A DNA stretch of 64,000 nt from Sulfurisoma sp. (GTDB lineage: Bacteria; Pseudomonadota; Gammaproteobacteria; Burkholderiales; Rhodocyclaceae), in the NCBI GenBank assembly GCA_030691075.1, contig JAUYFI010000085.1, positions 27,167 through 91,166 of the forward strand, in the 5' to 3' direction. A program made the translations under genes and the position numbers. Positions 9,334-19,873 of the stretch are shown piece after piece (positions within the stretch are counted from its first letter, which is position 1; each line of letters begins with the position of its first letter). The notes beneath the pieces are model-generated. The model did no database searches. It worked only from the letters and a program-made list of their open reading frames with translations, and had not been told where the DNA came from.

Positions 9334-10667
9334 TTGGCGGCCGGCGAGGCCACCGAGGCCAGCCGCGAGTTGGCGAGCGACAGGCGCGAGGCCATGACCC
9401 GCAGGAAGGACTGGTAGAAGTGCATGCGGGTCGCGTCGGAGGCGTGGCGCAGCGCCTGGCCGGCGATGGTGACGACCCGCGCGGTGGTCTGGGCGACGAC
9501 GTCGGCGCCGCGCACGTGATGGCCGCCGCCGACCACGGCCATTTCGCCGAAGACCTCGCCCGGCGCCAGCACGTTCAGCATGCGTCCCTTCTTGATGACC
9601 CGCAGTTCGCCATCGAGCAGGAAGCAGAAGGAGTCGCCGTGCTCGCCGTCCTTCATCACCAGGGTTTCCGGGCCGACCTCGTCCCAGCGCGAGAAGCGCA
9701 CCACTTCCCAGATCTCGACGTCGGAGAAGTCGTGGAAGAAGTCGATCGCGCGCAGCGACTCGAACTTCTCGGAATCGGGGAAGCGGCTCTGGCGCGAGGC
9801 CAGTTGCTGGTTGCGGAAGGACTGCGCCAGGTCGTGGGCGAACTCCTCCCAGTTGGCATAGCGGGCGTCGAGCTCCTTCTGCATGGCGCGGGCGACGATG
9901 GCGTCGAGGCTGGGGGGCAGGTCGGCGCGGAAGGTCGAGGGCGGCGGCGCGGCGGAGTTGCAGATCGCGTAGATCATGGCGAAGTTGTTGTTGGCGTTGA
10001 ACGGCAGGCGGCCGGTCAGCAACTGGTACATGACCACGCCGAGCGAGTAGATGTCGGTCTGGTGGGTGAGCGGCATTTCCCGCACCTGCTGCGGCGACAT
10101 GTAGGCCGGCGAGCCGACGCCCGACACCTGGGTGCGGGTTTCGTCGCCGGCGCTCTGGATCGCCGCGCCGAAGTCGGAAATCTTGATGTCGCCGCCGCCA
10201 CCGGTCCCGGTGTCGGCGGCAGCCAGCAGGATGTTGGCCGGCTTGATGTCGCGATGGGTGACGCCCATGCGGAAGGCGTAGTCCAGCGCCCGCGTGCACT
10301 TGAAGACGATCTCGACCAGGCGTTCGATCGGCAGCAGGTTGTCGGCGCGGCAGAATTGCTCGAGCGTGCCGCCGGGCACGTATTCCATCACGATATAGTT
10401 CAATTCGTCGCTGCCCGGCTCGGCCATCACGGCGTCGAAGATCTGCACGATGTGCGGATGAATCAGCTTGCCGGCGAGCGAGGCCTCGTTGATCAGCAGG
10501 TTGCGGTAGAGCTTGCCCTTCTCGCGGTCCTTGAGCACCTCGGGAAAGATCACCTTGATCGCCACCTCGCGGTCGGCGAAGGAGTCGTAACCGAGATAGA
10601 CCGTGGAGGTCGCGCCCTCGCCGAGCTTGCCGCGAATCTCGTACTTGCCGATGCGCTCGATGCTCAT
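9330..10667 (-). CDS. Ser/Thr protein kinase with C-terminal cyclic-nucleotide-binding domain
   Basis: A 445-aa Hanks-type kinase. The glycine loop is LGEGATSTV (residues 15-23), the ATP lysine K38 in VAIKVI, the catalytic loop HRDIKPAN (D140), the metal site DFG (165-167), and the activation-segment end SPAYMSPQQ. There is no transmembrane segment. Residues about 310-430 form a CAP-family effector domain with LLDGELRVIKKGRMLNVL and phosphate-cassette-like GEVFGEMAVVGGGHHVRGA. It is 7 nt downstream of a close paralogue and shares its layout. The expected role is cytoplasmic signalling in which cyclic-nucleotide binding tunes kinase activity; substrates are unknown. Confidence 0.9.
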   Translation of the reverse strand: MSIERIGKYEIRGKLGEGATSTVYLGYDSFADREVAIKVIFPEVLKDREKGKLYRNLLINEASLAGKLIHPHIVQIFDAVMAEPGSDELNYIVMEYVPGGTLEQFCRADNLLPIERLVEIVFKCTRALDYAFRMGVTHRDIKPANILLAAADTGTGGGGDIKISDFGAAIQSAGDETRTQVSGVGSPAYMSPQQVREMPLTHQTDIYSLGVVMYQLLTGRLPFNANNNFAMIYAICNSAAPPPSTFRADLPPSLDAIVARAMQKELDARYANWEEFAHDLAQSFRNQQLASRQSRFPDSEKFESLRAIDFFHDFSDVEIWEVVRFSRWDEVGPETLVMKDGEHGDSFCFLLDGELRVIKKGRMLNVLAPGEVFGEMAVVGGGHHVRGADVVAQTTARVVTIAGQALRHASDATRMHFYQSFLRVMASRLSLANSRLASVASPAAN

Positions 10668-10674
10668 GCGCCGG

Positions 10675-11957
<1,283 letters not shown>

Positions 11958-11958
<1 letters not shown>

Positions 11959-13352
11959 CACGGACTTTCGCGCAGCCGCGCGATGGCGGCCCTGACCTGC
12001 GCCGGCGCGGTGCCGCCGATGTGGTCGCGCGCCGCGAGCGAGCCTTCGACGGTGAGCACGGTGAAAACGTCCTCGCCGATCAGCTTTGAAAAGGCCTGCA
12101 GGTCGGCCAGCGCCAGGTCGGCCAGATCGCAGCCGCGCATCGAAGCGGCCTGCACCGCGCGCGCCACCGCCTCGTGGGCGTCGCGGAAGGGCAGGCCCTT
12201 CTTCACCAGATAGTCGGCGAGGTCGGTGGCGGTGGCGAAACCCTGCTTCAGCGCGGCGCGCATCGCCTCGGGCTTGACCTCGATGCCCGGCACCATCTCG
12301 GCGAACACGCGCAGGGTGTCGATGATCGTGTCGGCGGTGTCGAACAGCGGCTCCTTGTCTTCCTGGTTGTCCTTGTTGTAGGCCAGCGGCTGGCCCTTCA
12401 TCAGCGTCAACAGGCTCATCAGGTGGCCGAAGACGCGACCGCTCTTGCCGCGCGCCAGTTCCGGCACGTCCGGGTTCTTCTTCTGCGGCATGATCGACGA
12501 GCCGGTGGTGAACCGGTCGGCCAGGTCGATGAAGCCCACGCGCGGGTTCATCCAGAGGATCAGCTCCTCCGACAACCGCGACAGGTGCATCATGATCAGC
12601 GCGGCGGCGGCGGTGAATTCGATGGCGAAGTCGCGGTCCGACACGGCGTCGAGCGAGTTCTCGCACACCGCCTCGAATCCGAGTTCCCGCGCCACGAACT
12701 CGCGGTCGATGGGGAAGGTGGTGCCGGCCAGCGCGGCGGCGCCCAGCGGCAGGCGGTTGATTCGACGGCGGGCGTCGCGCATGCGCTCGCGGTCGCGCCG
12801 CATCATCTCGACGTAGGCCAGCAGGTGGTGGCCGAAGGTGATCGGCTGCGCCACCTGCAGGTGGGTGAAGCCGGGCAGGGGCGTTTCGGCGTGCGCTTCG
12901 GCCATGTCGATCAGCGCGCGAATGAAGTCGGCCAGCAGGCCGTCGACGATGTCGACGGTGTCGCGCAGCCACAGGCGGATGTCGGTGGCGACCTGGTCGT
13001 TGCGCGAGCGACCGGTGTGCAGCCGCTTGCCGGCGTCGCCGACCAGCGCGGTGAGACGCTTCTCGATGTTGAGATGCACGTCCTCGTCGTCGAGATTCCA
13101 GTTGAATGAACCCGCGTCGATCTCGCCCTGGATCTGGGCCAGGCCGCGCTCGATGGCGGCGAAATCCTGGGCGGCGATGATGCCCTGTTTCGCCAGCATC
13201 CGGGCATGGGCGAGCGAGCCGCGAATGTCCTGCGGCGCCATGCGGCGATCGAAGAACACCGAGGCCGTGTAGCGCTTGACCAGGTCGGAGACGGGCTCGG
13301 TGAAACGTCCCGACCAAGTTTGCGCAGTGGACGTGGCGGCGGAGTCTGACAT
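11958..13352 (-). CDS. argH: Argininosuccinate lyase
   Basis: Final step of arginine synthesis: argininosuccinate to arginine plus fumarate. It is 464 aa, full length. The fumarase/aspartase superfamily signature [12 protein letters not shown] is near residue 285, with [13 protein letters not shown] near the substrate site and [16 protein letters not shown]. Its start faces the divergent histidine kinase gene across only about 40 bp, so the promoters for both must overlap in or near 13353-13391. That interval holds a near-palindrome, AATTCCGGAAATT. Confidence 0.97.
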
Positions 13353-13391
13353 AATGAAAATTCCGGAAATTCAGAGGGTTTCTGAGACTTT

Positions 13392-14393
13392 GTGAACGAA
13401 AGTATACGGGAAAACGCGGCGGAGCCCCGCCTGCCGGACTGTTGCAACCTCGGTGTCTGGCTGCGCGTGCTGCTGGCGGTCAACCTCGGCGGGCTGCTGG
13501 CGGCCTTCGCCCGCGGCGCCGAGACCGGACTGCTGAATGACTTCATCGAACAGGCGGCGCTGTTCGAGCCGGTGGTCATGGCCAGTCTGCTCGCGCTGTG
13601 CGCGGCGCGGCGCCTCTTGGCGCGCGTCGGCCCCGCGGTCGGCGTCGCTCTCGTTCTCGCCATCGTGCTGGCGCCGACGGCGCTGTTCCATGCGCTGTTC
13701 CAGCCGCTGTTCGGCGGCGCGCCCTGGCGCGCCCTGGCGTGGGCGACGCTGGTGACGCTGCTGCTGCTCGGCTATTTCGACCTGCGCGCCCGCGCGCAGT
13801 CGCCGGCACTGGTCGAGGCGCGGCTGCTGGCGCTGACCGCCCGCATCCGCCCGCACTTTCTCTTCAATTCCATCAATGCCGTGCTCGGCGTGCTGCGCAG
13901 CGACCCGCGCCGGGCCGAGCGCGCCCTGGAGGAAATGGCCGAGCTTTTCCGCGCGCTGATGCGCGACAACCGCCATCTGGTGCCGCTGTCGGAAGAACTG
14001 GCGCTGGCGCGGCAATACCTCGACCTGGAAAGGCTGCGCCTGGGCGAACGCCTGCAAGTGCGCTGGGAAATCGAGTCCTGCCCGGCGGACGCCTTGGTGC
14101 CGCCGCTGATGCTGCAGCCGCTGCTCGAGAACGCGGTCTACCATGGCATCGAGCCGGCCGAGCAGCCCGGCGAGTTGCGGGTGAGAATGACCGGCGACCG
14201 CGAGCGCGTAATCATCGAACTGTCGAATCCCGTGGTCGCGGGCGGCGACCACCACAACGGCAATCGCATGGCGCTCGCCAACATTCGCGAGCGGCTGATG
14301 CTGTTCTACGATCTCGAGGCGCGGCTCGACATCGCCGAGCGCGAGGGCCGCTACAGCGTGCGCATCGTCCTGCCGAACCGCAAACGGCAATGA
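13392..14393 (+). CDS. LytS/AlgZ-type sensor histidine kinase
   Basis: A 333-aa membrane sensor starting at GTG 13392. The N-terminal half has about four hydrophobic segments (residues 20-125). The phosphorylated histidine is in the His_kinase family block ARIRPHFLFNSINAVL (about His155), followed by PPLMLQPLLENAVYHGIEP (N-box) and a short GHKL ATPase end, MALANIRERLMLFY. It lies directly before a LytTR response regulator and forms a two-component pair of the AlgZ/AlgR (FimS/AlgR) kind. In Pseudomonas that pair controls pili and alginate; the targets here are unknown. Confidence 0.9.
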   Translation: MNESIRENAAEPRLPDCCNLGVWLRVLLAVNLGGLLAAFARGAETGLLNDFIEQAALFEPVVMASLLALCAARRLLARVGPAVGVALVLAIVLAPTALFHALFQPLFGGAPWRALAWATLVTLLLLGYFDLRARAQSPALVEARLLALTARIRPHFLFNSINAVLGVLRSDPRRAERALEEMAELFRALMRDNRHLVPLSEELALARQYLDLERLRLGERLQVRWEIESCPADALVPPLMLQPLLENAVYHGIEPAEQPGELRVRMTGDRERVIIELSNPVVAGGDHHNGNRMALANIRERLMLFYDLEARLDIAEREGRYSVRIVLPNRKRQ

Positions 14394-14396
14394 ACT

Positions 14397-14460
14397 CCCC
14401 CACGCTCACCGTTCCGGTTCGCTGCCTCCCAAGGGGGCGCATGTCGCCTTGGGGCGGCCC
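14397..14460. repeat. GC-rich intergenic hairpin repeat (CTTGGGGCGGCC type), copy A
   Basis: Lies between the sensor kinase and response regulator genes. It shares CCCCCACGCTCAC at one end and CTTGGGGCGGCCC at the other with a second copy at 46503-46566; the middle has complementary C-runs and G-runs able to fold. Confidence 0.7.
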
Positions 14461-14469
14461 GACGGCGCC

Positions 14470-15261
14470 ATGACGAAACTGCGCCTGCTGATCGTCGACG
14501 ACGAGGCGCCCGCGCGCGCGCGCCTGCGCGACCTGCTCGGCGACATCGCGGGCGAGGTTCCGACCGAGGTGGTGGCCGAAGCCGGCGACGGCGTCGCGGC
14601 GCTCGAGCGCATCGACGCCATGGCGCCCGGCGGCATCGACACCGCCCTGATCGACATCCGCATGCCGCGCATGGGCGGCATCGAACTGGCCCAGCACCTG
14701 GCGCGCCTGTCGTCGCCGCCGGCGGTGATTTTCGCCACGGCCTACGACGAGTATGCCGTCAAGGCCTTCGAGCTGAACGCCATTGACTACCTGCTGAAGC
14801 CGGTGCGCGCCGAACGCCTTGCCGCCGCGCTCAAGAAGGCCCGTCCGCTGTCGCTATCGGATTCGGCGCTGCGGCAACTGGCGCCGGCGGGGCGCCGTCA
14901 CCTGCGCTGCCCCGAGCGCGGCCGCGTGCTGCTGGTGCCGGTGGCCGAGGTGCTCTACTTCAAGGCCGATCAGAAGTACGTCACGGCGCGTACCGCCGCG
15001 CGCGAATTCCTGCTCGATGAATCGCTGGCCCATCTCGAACAGGAATTTGTCACGCGTTTTGTCCGCATTCACCGCAACTGCCTGGTCGCGCGCGAAGCGG
15101 TCGCCGGCTGCGCCCGCGAGCCGGTCGGCGATGCAGTCGGCGAGGCGATCGAGCCGTATTGGACGCTGGTGCTCAAGGGCGTGCCCGAGCACCTGCCGGT
15201 CAGCCGCCGGCAGTGGGCGCAGGTCAAGGCACTGCTGGATATCCGATGCCGCGATCCCTGA
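14470..15261 (+). CDS. LytTR-family response regulator (AlgR type)
   Basis: A 263-aa response regulator partnered with the preceding AlgZ-like kinase. The receiver domain shows LIVDDEAPARARL (acidic pair D10-D11), phospho-acceptor D62 in LIDIRMPRMGG, the conserved Thr/Ala-Tyr region ATAYDEYAVKAFE, and the lysine of DYLLKPV. Residues about 145-255 form a LytTR DNA-binding domain (VAEVLYFKADQKYVTA, FVRIHRNCLVAR). Start set at MTKLRLL (14470); an upstream in-frame ATG at 14449 lies in the repeat and would add seven atypical residues. Confidence 0.93.
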   Translation: MTKLRLLIVDDEAPARARLRDLLGDIAGEVPTEVVAEAGDGVAALERIDAMAPGGIDTALIDIRMPRMGGIELAQHLARLSSPPAVIFATAYDEYAVKAFELNAIDYLLKPVRAERLAAALKKARPLSLSDSALRQLAPAGRRHLRCPERGRVLLVPVAEVLYFKADQKYVTARTAAREFLLDESLAHLEQEFVTRFVRIHRNCLVAREAVAGCAREPVGDAVGEAIEPYWTLVLKGVPEHLPVSRRQWAQVKALLDIRCRDP

Positions 15262-15394
15262 CCCACCGCGCCTTTCCACCGTGAATCCGCCAGTAGTCCG
15301 GGGTGCGTCGCCGCCCTGCGGCACATCGCACTTGCGAAACTGCTAACATCCGCCATCTTGATCGGATACGCTCCGTTTTCCTCGTTCTCCCGCC

Positions 15395-17107
15395 ATGAAA
15401 CGCCGCCTTCCGCCGCTTCTCCTTGTCGCCTGCCTTGGCGCGGGTGCGTCCTTGGCGCAACAGGAGGGCGAGGCTGTCGCGATACCCGTGCCGATTCCCG
15501 CCGGCCCCAAGGTTTCGCCGCTGCCGGCGCAGGAACTCACGCCGCAGATTCTCTACCAGTTCCTGCTGGCCGAGATCGCCGGAAGCCGCGGCAACACCAC
15601 TCTGGCGGTCGATGCCCACCGCGACCTCGCGCGCGGCACGCGCGACCCACGCATCGCCCAGCGTGCGGCGCAGATCGCGCTGTTCGCGCGGCGTTACGAG
15701 GTGGCGCTGGATGCCGCCCGCCTCTGGGCCGAGCTCGATCCCGAATCCGCCCAGGCGCGGCAGATGGTCACCAGTCTGCTCTTGGCCGGCGCGCGCCCCG
15801 AGGAACTGGCCGATCATCTCGCGCGCCAGCTTGCCGCCGAGGGCCCCAACCTGCCAAATGCGCTGCTGCAGCTCAATCGCGTGCTGGCGCGGCTGCCGGA
15901 CAAACGCCAGGTGCCGCGCATCGTCGAGCAGGTCACCACGCCTTATATCGGAATCGCCGAGGCCCACTTTGCCCGGGCGGTCGCCGCTCACGGCGCGCAG
16001 GACGCGGTGCGCGCGCTGGGCGAGGCCGAGCGTGCCGTGGCGCTGCGTCCCGAATGGGAACAGGCCGTCCTGCTGCGCAGCCAGCTTCAGTCGCGGCCCG
16101 AGGCGATCGAAGGCCTGCACCGCTTCATCGCCGAGCAGCGTGCCTCGCGTGACTTGCGTCAGATGCTGGCCCGCCTCTACGTCGCCGAACGGCGCTTTGC
16201 CGAGGCGCGGCGCGAATTCGCCGACCTGCTGGCCGGCGCGCCCGACGACACCGAAACACTCTACGCGCTCGGCGTGCTTTCCTACCAGCAGCAGGAACCG
16301 CGCGAGGCCGAGCGCCATTTTCGCCGCCTGATCGAGCTCAACTACGCCGAGGCCGACAGCGTGCGCCTCTATCTCGGCCAACTGGCCGAGGACGACAAGC
16401 GCTGGGACGAGGCGTTCAAGTGGTACGAGGAGATCGGGCCCGGCGAACAGTTTGTCGCGGCCCGGCTGCGCCAGGCCCACGTGCTGACAAAGCAGGACAA
16501 GTTCGATGCCGCGCTGCGCCATCTGCAAACCGTGCGCGCGGGTCACGCCGAGCATGCCGTCAGGCTGCTGATCGGCGAGGCGCAACTGCTGCGCGAAGCT
16601 GACCGAACGGTGGATGCGCTGGCCGTGCTCGACGAAGGGCTGGCCGCGCAGCCCGACCAGCCCGAACTGCTTTACGAGTCGGCGCTGGTGGCCGAGCGAA
16701 TTGGCCGCATCGATACCTTCGAAAGCCGTCTCAAGCGCCTGCTGCAGCTCAAGCCCGACCATGCCCATGCCCTCAATGCCCTCGGTTATTCGCTGGCCGA
16801 ACGCAATCTGCGCCTCGACGAGGCGCAGCAGTTGATCGATCGGGCACTGGCGCTGGCACCCGACGATCCTTTCATCCTCGACTCCAAGGGCTGGGTGCGG
16901 TTCCGCCGCGGTGACTCGCCGGGCGCGCTCGACGCGTTGCAGCGCGCCTTCGCCATCCGTCCCGATCCCGAGATCGCCGCCCATCTCGGCGAAGTGCTGT
17001 GGACGCTCGGCCGTCGCGACGACGCGACCCGCACCTGGAGCGAGGCCGCCAAGGCGCATCCCGGCAACGATGTGCTGACGGCCACCATCAAGCGCTTCCA
17101 GCCTTGA
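15395..17107 (+). CDS. Secreted tetratricopeptide-repeat protein
   Basis: A 570-aa protein with a signal peptide (MKRRLPPLLLVACLGAGASLA). Multiple TPR units follow, clearest at DTETLYALGVLSYQQQEPRE, ALAVLDEGLAAQPDQPELLY, HALNALGYSLAERNLRLDEA and GALDALQRAFAIRPDPEIAA. TPR arrays act as protein-protein scaffolds, so it is probably a periplasmic or outer-membrane-associated adaptor. It directly precedes lolB and ispE, a gene order I associate with betaproteobacteria. The stop codon lies inside a perfect 38-bp palindrome that may end or stabilise this transcript. Confidence 0.85.
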   Translation: MKRRLPPLLLVACLGAGASLAQQEGEAVAIPVPIPAGPKVSPLPAQELTPQILYQFLLAEIAGSRGNTTLAVDAHRDLARGTRDPRIAQRAAQIALFARRYEVALDAARLWAELDPESAQARQMVTSLLLAGARPEELADHLARQLAAEGPNLPNALLQLNRVLARLPDKRQVPRIVEQVTTPYIGIAEAHFARAVAAHGAQDAVRALGEAERAVALRPEWEQAVLLRSQLQSRPEAIEGLHRFIAEQRASRDLRQMLARLYVAERRFAEARREFADLLAGAPDDTETLYALGVLSYQQQEPREAERHFRRLIELNYAEADSVRLYLGQLAEDDKRWDEAFKWYEEIGPGEQFVAARLRQAHVLTKQDKFDAALRHLQTVRAGHAEHAVRLLIGEAQLLREADRTVDALAVLDEGLAAQPDQPELLYESALVAERIGRIDTFESRLKRLLQLKPDHAHALNALGYSLAERNLRLDEAQQLIDRALALAPDDPFILDSKGWVRFRRGDSPGALDALQRAFAIRPDPEIAAHLGEVLWTLGRRDDATRTWSEAAKAHPGNDVLTATIKRFQP

Positions 17108-17138
17108 TCTTCATTCACGCGTGAATGAAGATCAAGGC
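17101..17138. repeat. Perfect 38-bp palindrome at the TPR-gene stop
   Basis: Arms of 19 bp with no loop: GCCTTGATCTTCATTCACG (17101-17119) followed at once by its reverse complement (17120-17138). It contains the TPR gene stop (17105-17107) and the first possible lolB ATG (17125). As RNA it would form a long hairpin, so it may work as a terminator or processing site; as DNA it could extrude or bind a dimeric protein. Confidence 0.8.
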
Positions 17139-17739
17139 GTGCCCAATTAACACCCCCCGCCCCCCATCCCCCGCCCCGGGGCGGGGGCGACTGGCTTGCT
17201 CGCTGCGCTCGATGGTTATGACCGCCGCGGCAATGTTCGTTCTGGCGGGCTGCGCCTCGCTGCCGCCGCCCGCCGTCCCGCCACGGCCGACTTTTTCCGA
17301 AGGCAGCTTCATCCTCGAAGGCCGGCTCTCCGTGCGGCAGGGCGAGACGCGCCACCACGTCGGCATCAACTGGCGGCACGAGGCGGCGCGCGACGAAATC
17401 TTCCTCTCCGGCCCGCTCGGCCAGGGGCTGGCCGAACTCACCCGCGACGCGACCGGTGCGCGCCTGCTCACCGCCGACCGGCAGGTGATCGATGCCGCCG
17501 ACTGGGAAAGCCTGGCCGAGCGCGCCTTCGGCGCGCGGCTGCCGCTTTCCAACCTGCCGCGCTGGCTGGCCGCCGTCCCGCCAGCGCGCCCCGCAGGAAG
17601 TACCCTTGGGGTGCCGACTTTTGAAATCGACGGCTGGCGCATCGACATTCTCGACGTCGCTGACGGCCGGCCGGTGTTGATCGAACTGCGCCGCGACGAT
17701 ATCGAGGCGCGGCTCAGGATCGACAGCTGGACACGATGA
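17125..17739 (+). CDS. lolB: Outer-membrane lipoprotein insertase LolB
   Basis: Accepts lipoproteins from LolA and inserts them into the outer membrane. The lipobox is LAGC (C43 from ATG 17125, C14 from ATG 17212). The mature part carries SFILEGRLSVRQGETRHHVGINWRH and FEIDGWRIDIL, typical of LolB. The 5' end is unusual. From ATG 17125 the first 29 residues are coded by palindrome and GC-rich repeat sequence; from 17212 the signal peptide has no positive residue. The true start is undecided. The stop overlaps the ispE ATG (ATGA). Two copies of the dispersed short repeat lie in the coding region (AVPPRPTF and a long form). Confidence 0.85.
   Translation: MKIKACPINTPRPPSPAPGRGRLACSLRSMVMTAAAMFVLAGCASLPPPAVPPRPTFSEGSFILEGRLSVRQGETRHHVGINWRHEAARDEIFLSGPLGQGLAELTRDATGARLLTADRQVIDAADWESLAERAFGARLPLSNLPRWLAAVPPARPAGSTLGVPTFEIDGWRIDILDVADGRPVLIELRRDDIEARLRIDSWTR
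17151..17211 (+). repeat. GC-rich hairpin repeat at the lolB 5' end
   Basis: C-run/G-run hairpin (CCGCCCCGGGGCGGGG) followed by GCTTGCTCGCTGCGCTCGA. The same architecture and the shared end TTGCTCGCTGCGCTCGA occur inside the indolepyruvate oxidoreductase gene (59764-59822, minus strand). Confidence 0.7.
17272..17297 (-). repeat. Dispersed short repeat, copy 3 (inside lolB, diverged)
   Basis: Reverse strand reads AAAAAGTCGGCCGTGGCG then GGACGGC, differing from the consensus in the middle. On the coding strand it gives AVPPRPTF. Confidence 0.45.
17572..17624 (-). repeat. Dispersed short repeat, long form (inside lolB)
   Basis: GCCGTCCCGCCAGCGC and CCGACTTTTGAA flank about 25 bp (CCCCGCAGGAAG ... 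CCTTGGGG) whose ends are C-run and G-run. Coding-strand peptide AVPPARPAGSTLGVPTF, sharing AVPPxRP/PTF with copy 3. Confidence 0.5.
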
Positions 17740-18584
17740 GCGACTGGCACCGCGACTGGCCGGCGCCGGCCAAGATCAACCTTTTCCTCCACGTCGTCGG
17801 CCGACGCGCCGATGGCTACCACCTGCTGCAGACGGTGTTCCGCTTTCTCGATCCGGCCGACCTTTGCGACACCCTGCGCTTTGCCCCGCGCGACGACGCG
17901 GCCATCGTGCTGGCCACGCCGCTGCCCGGCGTGCCGGCGGAGAGCGACCTCACCGTGCGCGCCGCTCTGGCCCTGCGCGCGGCCAGCGGCGTCGTCAGGG
18001 GCGCGACCATTGCGCTGGAAAAACACCTGCCCCTGGGCGGCGGCCTCGGCGGCGGCAGCTCGGATGCGGCGACCACCCTGCTGGCGCTGAACCATCTCTG
18101 GCAATGTGGTCTGTCGTCGGCCGAATTGCAGCGCATCGGCCTCGCGCTCGGCGCCGACGTGCCGGTGTTCGTGCATGGCCGCGCGACCTTTGCCGAGGGC
18201 GTCGGCGAGCAGTTCGCCGACGTGACGCCCGCGCCGGCCTGGTATCTCGTGCTGGTGCCGCCGGTGGCGGTGCCGACGCTGGAAATCTTTCGCGCGCCCG
18301 AACTGCGCCGCGACACGCCGGCCATCGCGCCTGCCGATTGGCGCGACGGCTTCGGCGGCAACGACCTCGAACCCGTCGCCTGCCGGCTCTATCCCGATGT
18401 CGCGCGCCATCTCGACTGGCTGCGGGCCCTGGGCGTGCCCGCGCGCATGAGCGGTTCCGGTGCCTGCTGCTTCGCCGAGTTTCCCGATGAAGCCGGCGCC
18501 CGTGCTGCGTCCGCCTCGCTGCCGGCGAACATGCGCGGTTTTGTCGCGCGCGGCCTCGACGTCCATCCGCTGACCATGGATTAA
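17736..18584 (+). CDS. ispE: 4-diphosphocytidyl-2-C-methyl-D-erythritol kinase
   Basis: Phosphorylates CDP-methylerythritol in the MEP isoprenoid pathway using ATP. It is a 282-aa GHMP kinase: PAPAKINLFLHVVGRRADGYH at the N-terminus (substrate lysine and Asp/His), ATP loop LPLGGGLGGGSSDAA near residues 96-110, and C-terminal ARMSGSGACCFAEF. ATG 17736 overlaps the lolB stop by four bases, so translation is coupled. Confidence 0.96.
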   Translation: MSDWHRDWPAPAKINLFLHVVGRRADGYHLLQTVFRFLDPADLCDTLRFAPRDDAAIVLATPLPGVPAESDLTVRAALALRAASGVVRGATIALEKHLPLGGGLGGGSSDAATTLLALNHLWQCGLSSAELQRIGLALGADVPVFVHGRATFAEGVGEQFADVTPAPAWYLVLVPPVAVPTLEIFRAPELRRDTPAIAPADWRDGFGGNDLEPVACRLYPDVARHLDWLRALGVPARMSGSGACCFAEFPDEAGARAASASLPANMRGFVARGLDVHPLTMD

Positions 18585-18674
18585 AATGAAACGCATCCCA
18601 TGCGCGTGCTGAAACCGCCCCGTCGGCGCGGCGATTGTCTGCTGTCTCGGCCTGATCGCCGTTTTCATGCCGCC

Positions 18675-18708
18675 CCGGGCACTGCCCGGCGCCGCTTGAT
18701 TGCGCCGG
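18675..18708. other. Structured intergenic region after ispE
   Basis: CCGGGCA-C-TGCCCGG (18675-18689) is a near-perfect hairpin that overlaps a second possible stem, CCGGCGC (18686-18692) with GCGCCGG (18702-18708). The alternative pairings could act as a weak terminator or attenuator; there is no T-run. Confidence 0.35.
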
Positions 18709-18771
18709 GGATGCCCTTATGCTAGAAATGTGCGTTTCCCCGCCCTTTCCGCGGCATGCATATGTTCAACA

Positions 18772-19839
18772 ATGCCTGATCCCGACGACGACGATCTGAT
18801 GGATCTCGACTTCACGGTGCCGGGGGCGCTCCCTGTCGCCGAGGAGCCGCGGCCGGCACCATCGAGAAGCAGCGTGCCACCCCGCATCGAGGAGGTGGCG
18901 CGGCTGTTTGCCGGCGCCGATGTCGAGCCGGCCTGCAGCCTGCTCGAGAGCGTGCTGCACCAGGAGGACTACGGCGACGCCACCGAGCTGGCCTGGGGCA
19001 TGCTGTTCGACCTCTATCACGACCTGTCGCGGCGCCAGGCCTTCGAATCGCTGGCGCTCGACTTTGCCGGCAAGTTCGAGAAATCGCCGCCGACGTGGAC
19101 ACCGCCAACCGATGGCCCGCCGGCCGTCGGCAAGGACGGTCTGGCCACGGTGACGCTGTCGGGGGTGCTCGGCGCGAACGCGGTGCAGCCGCTGGGCAAG
19201 TTGCGCGACATGGCCGGCAAGGTGCCGGGCGTCCGCCTCGACCTCGGCAAGGTGGCCGATGCCGACGACGTCGGCTGCGGCGCCCTGCTGGAGACGCTGC
19301 GCGTTTTCAAGAAACTGAAGAAGGCCTGCGTGATGATGGGCGGAGAGCAGATCGCGGCGGCGCTTGCCGCCAAGACGGTGATGGGCGAGCGTAGCCACGA
19401 AGCGACCTGGCTGCTGCTGCTCGATCTCTACCAGAACCTGAATCGCCAGGAGGCGTTCGAGGAAACCGCGGTCGGCTATGCCGTGACCTTCGAGGTTTCG
19501 CCACCGTCATGGGAGACACCGAAGGCCGCGCCGGCAGCGGCGCCAGCACCGGCCAAGCCGGTCGACGGCTGCGCGCTGACGGGCGAGATCAACGGCGGCG
19601 GCCGCGAGCATTTCGCGGCGCTGCTCGCTCATGCCGGCAATCACGACTCGGTACTGATTGATGCCGGCGGACTGCGGCGCATGGATTGTGGTTGCGCCGA
19701 CGAGTTTCACAAGGTACTCGGCGAATTGCAGGCGGCCGGCAAGACCTTGCGCATTCGTGGCGCCCGTTCCCTGCTGGTGGTACTGTGGCGCGCCCTCGGC
19801 ATCGACCGCATCGCCACCATCGAGCCGCCCAAACTCTGA
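18772..19839 (+). CDS. Double STAS-domain-like protein upstream of hslVU
   Basis: Start chosen at [14 protein letters not shown] (18772), giving 355 aa; an upstream frame is open to 18700. The protein has two repeat halves. Each pairs a helical segment ([33 protein letters not shown].. and [32 protein letters not shown]..) ending in (S)PP(T/S)W, followed by a STAS-like fold ([15 protein letters not shown]...[21 protein letters not shown] and [14 protein letters not shown]...[19 protein letters not shown]). STAS domains serve in anti-sigma-antagonist and lipid or nucleotide-linked signalling. The usual phospho-serine position is not obvious, so the function is open. It is soluble, with no signal peptide. 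Confidence 0.8.
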   Translation: MPDPDDDDLMDLDFTVPGALPVAEEPRPAPSRSSVPPRIEEVARLFAGADVEPACSLLESVLHQEDYGDATELAWGMLFDLYHDLSRRQAFESLALDFAGKFEKSPPTWTPPTDGPPAVGKDGLATVTLSGVLGANAVQPLGKLRDMAGKVPGVRLDLGKVADADDVGCGALLETLRVFKKLKKACVMMGGEQIAAALAAKTVMGERSHEATWLLLLDLYQNLNRQEAFEETAVGYAVTFEVSPPSWETPKAAPAAAPAPAKPVDGCALTGEINGGGREHFAALLAHAGNHDSVLIDAGGLRRMDCGCADEFHKVLGELQAAGKTLRIRGARSLLVVLWRALGIDRIATIEPPKL

Positions 19840-19873
19840 TTCATCCCCCCCCCATTCAGCGGAGTCACCAATC

